64,000 nucleotides of DNA from contig NC_135262.1 of assembly GCF_964204865.1 (NCBI RefSeq), positions 8,928,001-8,992,000 of the forward strand, written 5' to 3'. How positions within the stretch are numbered: the first letter of the stretch is position 1; each line of letters opens with the position of its first letter. The position numbers were made by a program, and so were the translations under genes. Below, piece after piece: positions 61,922-64,000 of this stretch. This DNA is from Styela clava (taxonomy: Eukaryota; Chordata; Ascidiacea; Stolidobranchia; Styelidae). The notes under the pieces are model-generated. The model was not told the DNA's origin, did no database searches, and worked only from the letters and a program-made list of their open reading frames with translations.

Positions 61922-63387
61922 ATGGAGTTGTACTATCATAATTTTAGTCCCCCCAGTATGGGAGTCTTGTTCACCCTCAACCAATTGGAAGTTAAATACG
62001 AACCTAAATTTTTGGACGTCGTCGTAAAACTTGACCAGCTGAAGGAAGATTTTCTAAAAATAAATCCACTCGGAAAAGTTCCTGTACTAAAAGATGAAAG
62101 CTTTTGCTTAAATGAAAGGTAGTATTAGTACATAAATGAAAGTTATCAAAAGACTAGGAACGTAATTGAACAATTTTATGGCGCGTCATTTGGAGAAGGC
62201 ATTAGACAAGCAATGGATAACAGGTTAAAAATCAGAAATATTTCAGATCTACATCTGGTTGAGGGGGTGGGTGCGAACATGGAGATTGATTCCGATATTT
62301 TAAACCCTCAATGTCAAGATAGGTAAATCCAATTCTTTATCACACCTAGCCTGTTACAGGAACAGGATGAAGCTTTGTATTTAGCCAATGTTCATTTCAG
62401 CTTCAAAGTCTTAGTAGAAAGTTTTAACAGAAATACAGGGAATTAATATTTGTCTCAATTGTATTTTGGTCAAATGGGATTAGATTAGAAAGCTCTGAAT
62501 ATCTAAATTAAATACAGTTCAGCCATATAATGAACAAATGATTAATGATCATATTCATTTTAATTTTTTTCAAGTATTTATATTTATGATGATATTTTTT
62601 ATTCCGCAGTCACGCCATTGCTCAGTATGTCTCTCTCAAATATGAAGAAGATTACAAGTCGCAAAAATTATATCCGACAGATTTGCAGAATCAAGCAAAA
62701 GTCAATTCGCTCATGTATCTTGAATCAAATTGCTTTTCAAAAATCTACAATTACGTGGTAAGTGTTTTTAATTGCAACACTGACGATGCTGGTAATATTG
62801 TTTTCAAAACTGAAATCTTTAAATGCAAATTTTTGAGACAAGCAAAGCTAAATTTGAAACAAATTTCAGCTTTCTCATAGTATTATTTTAAATACTTGTA
62901 ATATGTAATTGTACTTTTAATTTTATTTTTATTAATTATCACCTCACTTTGTAGCACTTAGGACTGTGGTTGAGTGATCAACCACCAAGAAAAGACAGAT
63001 TGAATGATGTTTATTCGAGTTTGAATAGTTTGGAAACAATACTTGAGCGAAGCAAATTTCTTGCCGATGAACATCCAACATTGCCAGGTGAACACAGAAT
63101 TTCAGCTTTTGGAATAAGCATTTATTTATTTTTATTCGTCAGATTTCAGCCTAGTGTCTGATATTAAACTTTCAGATTTGTTTGCTATTGCAACAGTCAA
63201 CTTGCTCGATGTGGCAAAATTCAATGACTACCAGAAATATCCCCATCTTGTGGCGTGGAAACAAAGAATGCAGCAACTTCCACATTACGAAGAAAGCGTT
63301 GGGAAGCACTTTCGAGTGATAAATGATTTCTATCAGTCGAAAGCTTATTTAAACCTTCCTAAAAATGATTATTGGGGCATAAAATAG
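61922..63387 (+). CDS. Theta-like glutathione S-transferase, four exons
   Basis: Exons 61922-62118, 62610-62757, 62955-63087 and 63155-63387 (TAG), all GT-AG, 236 codons. That is close to the usual 240 of theta-class enzymes. The N-terminal thioredoxin-like domain starts MELYYHNFS, where Ser9 matches the catalytic serine of theta GSTs. It continues with NPLGKVPVLKDE and the split codon that makes NESHAIAQYV, the glutathione-binding ES motif. The helical C-terminal domain contains LSDLFAIATVNLLDVAKF and YPHLVAWKQRM. Theta GSTs are cytosolic and conjugate glutathione to electrophiles. I chose the second of two in-frame ATGs (61,913 and 61,922) because the first overlaps a good splice acceptor (tttcatatgcag) and the second gives the family's normal N-terminus. 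Confidence 0.92.
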
Positions 63388-64000
63388 TGTGCAGATAACG
63401 CTATCTTTAAAGGTATTGTACGGACTGACAATGCTCATCAATCAATGATAATATTCAACACAATATCTCCTCAATGGATACAGTATAATATACTTTCGTT
63501 GTGAAAATTAAATTTCCCACAATGTTTTCTATAGCGTGATTCTACATCTAACTCTTGGCGGCAGTGAAGCAGAGATAGGAGAAATTTATTATTTCGTCAA
63601 CCAGAAAAACAAGCATTGCATCAATAAAAAAATGTACCACAACATACGCAAAGTTTTCCGGTATAGACTGTGGGACGTAACGACCACACCATCAGAGTCA
63701 GCTTCCCCCAATCAGGATCGTCAGACGATTGTCCACTCAAATTTATGTTTGTTGCAACATTATTGTTAGAGAGTAAAATTAACTTGAAGGCTGGTTACAT
63801 ACTCTTTACAATTCTGCAACAGTGACTCGTATACAACCAACTTCGTATAGGCAGATGATCTGAATTTGAACGAAAAGATACGCTTAGTAAGCACGAGTAT
63901 TGCTATGAAGTTGGCGTACGCTTAAACGCCTGTAACGCCGAAGCAGACCACAATGGTAGGCTACTAGGCTACCTGTAGTCTGACCACCAGATTACTGAGA
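63388..64000. other. Downstream of GST, no further gene seen
   Basis: Contains an ATTAAA at about 63,506 that could serve as the GST polyadenylation signal, then sequence with unsupported short frames up to the window end. Confidence 0.4.

Overview
This is an intron-containing, AT-rich animal genome segment. The spliced genes, the fibrinogen-like family, the theta-type glutathione transferase, the short introns and the dense small DNA transposons suggest an invertebrate. A tunicate such as an ascidian is my best guess, but no single feature proves it. No bacterial operons, CRISPR arrays or rRNA genes are visible.

Left part, 1 to about 41,300: a degraded tandem array. The ancestral unit appears to be a secreted fibrinogen-C-domain (FReD) gene on the minus strand, a TA-flanked MITE, a plus-strand gene for a small protein beginning MGCPCSK (here called the MGC family), a 0.72-kb hAT-type MITE, a spacer, and a second, more decayed MGC copy. 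The units are: U1 (1 to about 11,280; FReD1 intact, MGC-A and MGC-D1 broken); U2 (17,377 to about 25,530; FReD2 lacking its 5' exons, MGC-B intact); U3 (about 25,535 to 33,850; no FReD, MGC-C intact, MGC-D2 broken); U4 (33,852 to about 41,000; FReD3 broken, MGC-E broken). An inverted MGC fragment follows at 41,001-41,270. Between U1 and U2 lies 6 kb of transposon debris, including a young LTR element with an env-like reading frame nested in a MITE. One FReD gene and two MGC genes therefore look functional; the other copies carry visible lesions.

Middle part, 41,500 to 58,500: three single-exon genes of about 307 codons encode related seven-transmembrane proteins, probably orphan receptors. 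Two are on the minus strand inside a duplicated block of about 4 kb (41,560-45,550 and 50,480-54,780). The third is on the plus strand, divergent from the second. The second block carries an internally deleted gypsy-type LTR element whose empty site is preserved in the first block. The remaining sequence is repeats and intergenic DNA.

Right part, 58,500 to 64,000: mostly intergenic, then a complete four-exon theta-like glutathione S-transferase gene at 61,922-63,387.

The genes do not form one pathway. The window shows birth-and-death evolution of two tandem families (a secreted lectin-like protein and a predicted membrane-anchored protein of unknown function) beside a lineage-restricted receptor cluster, with repeats recording the order of events.
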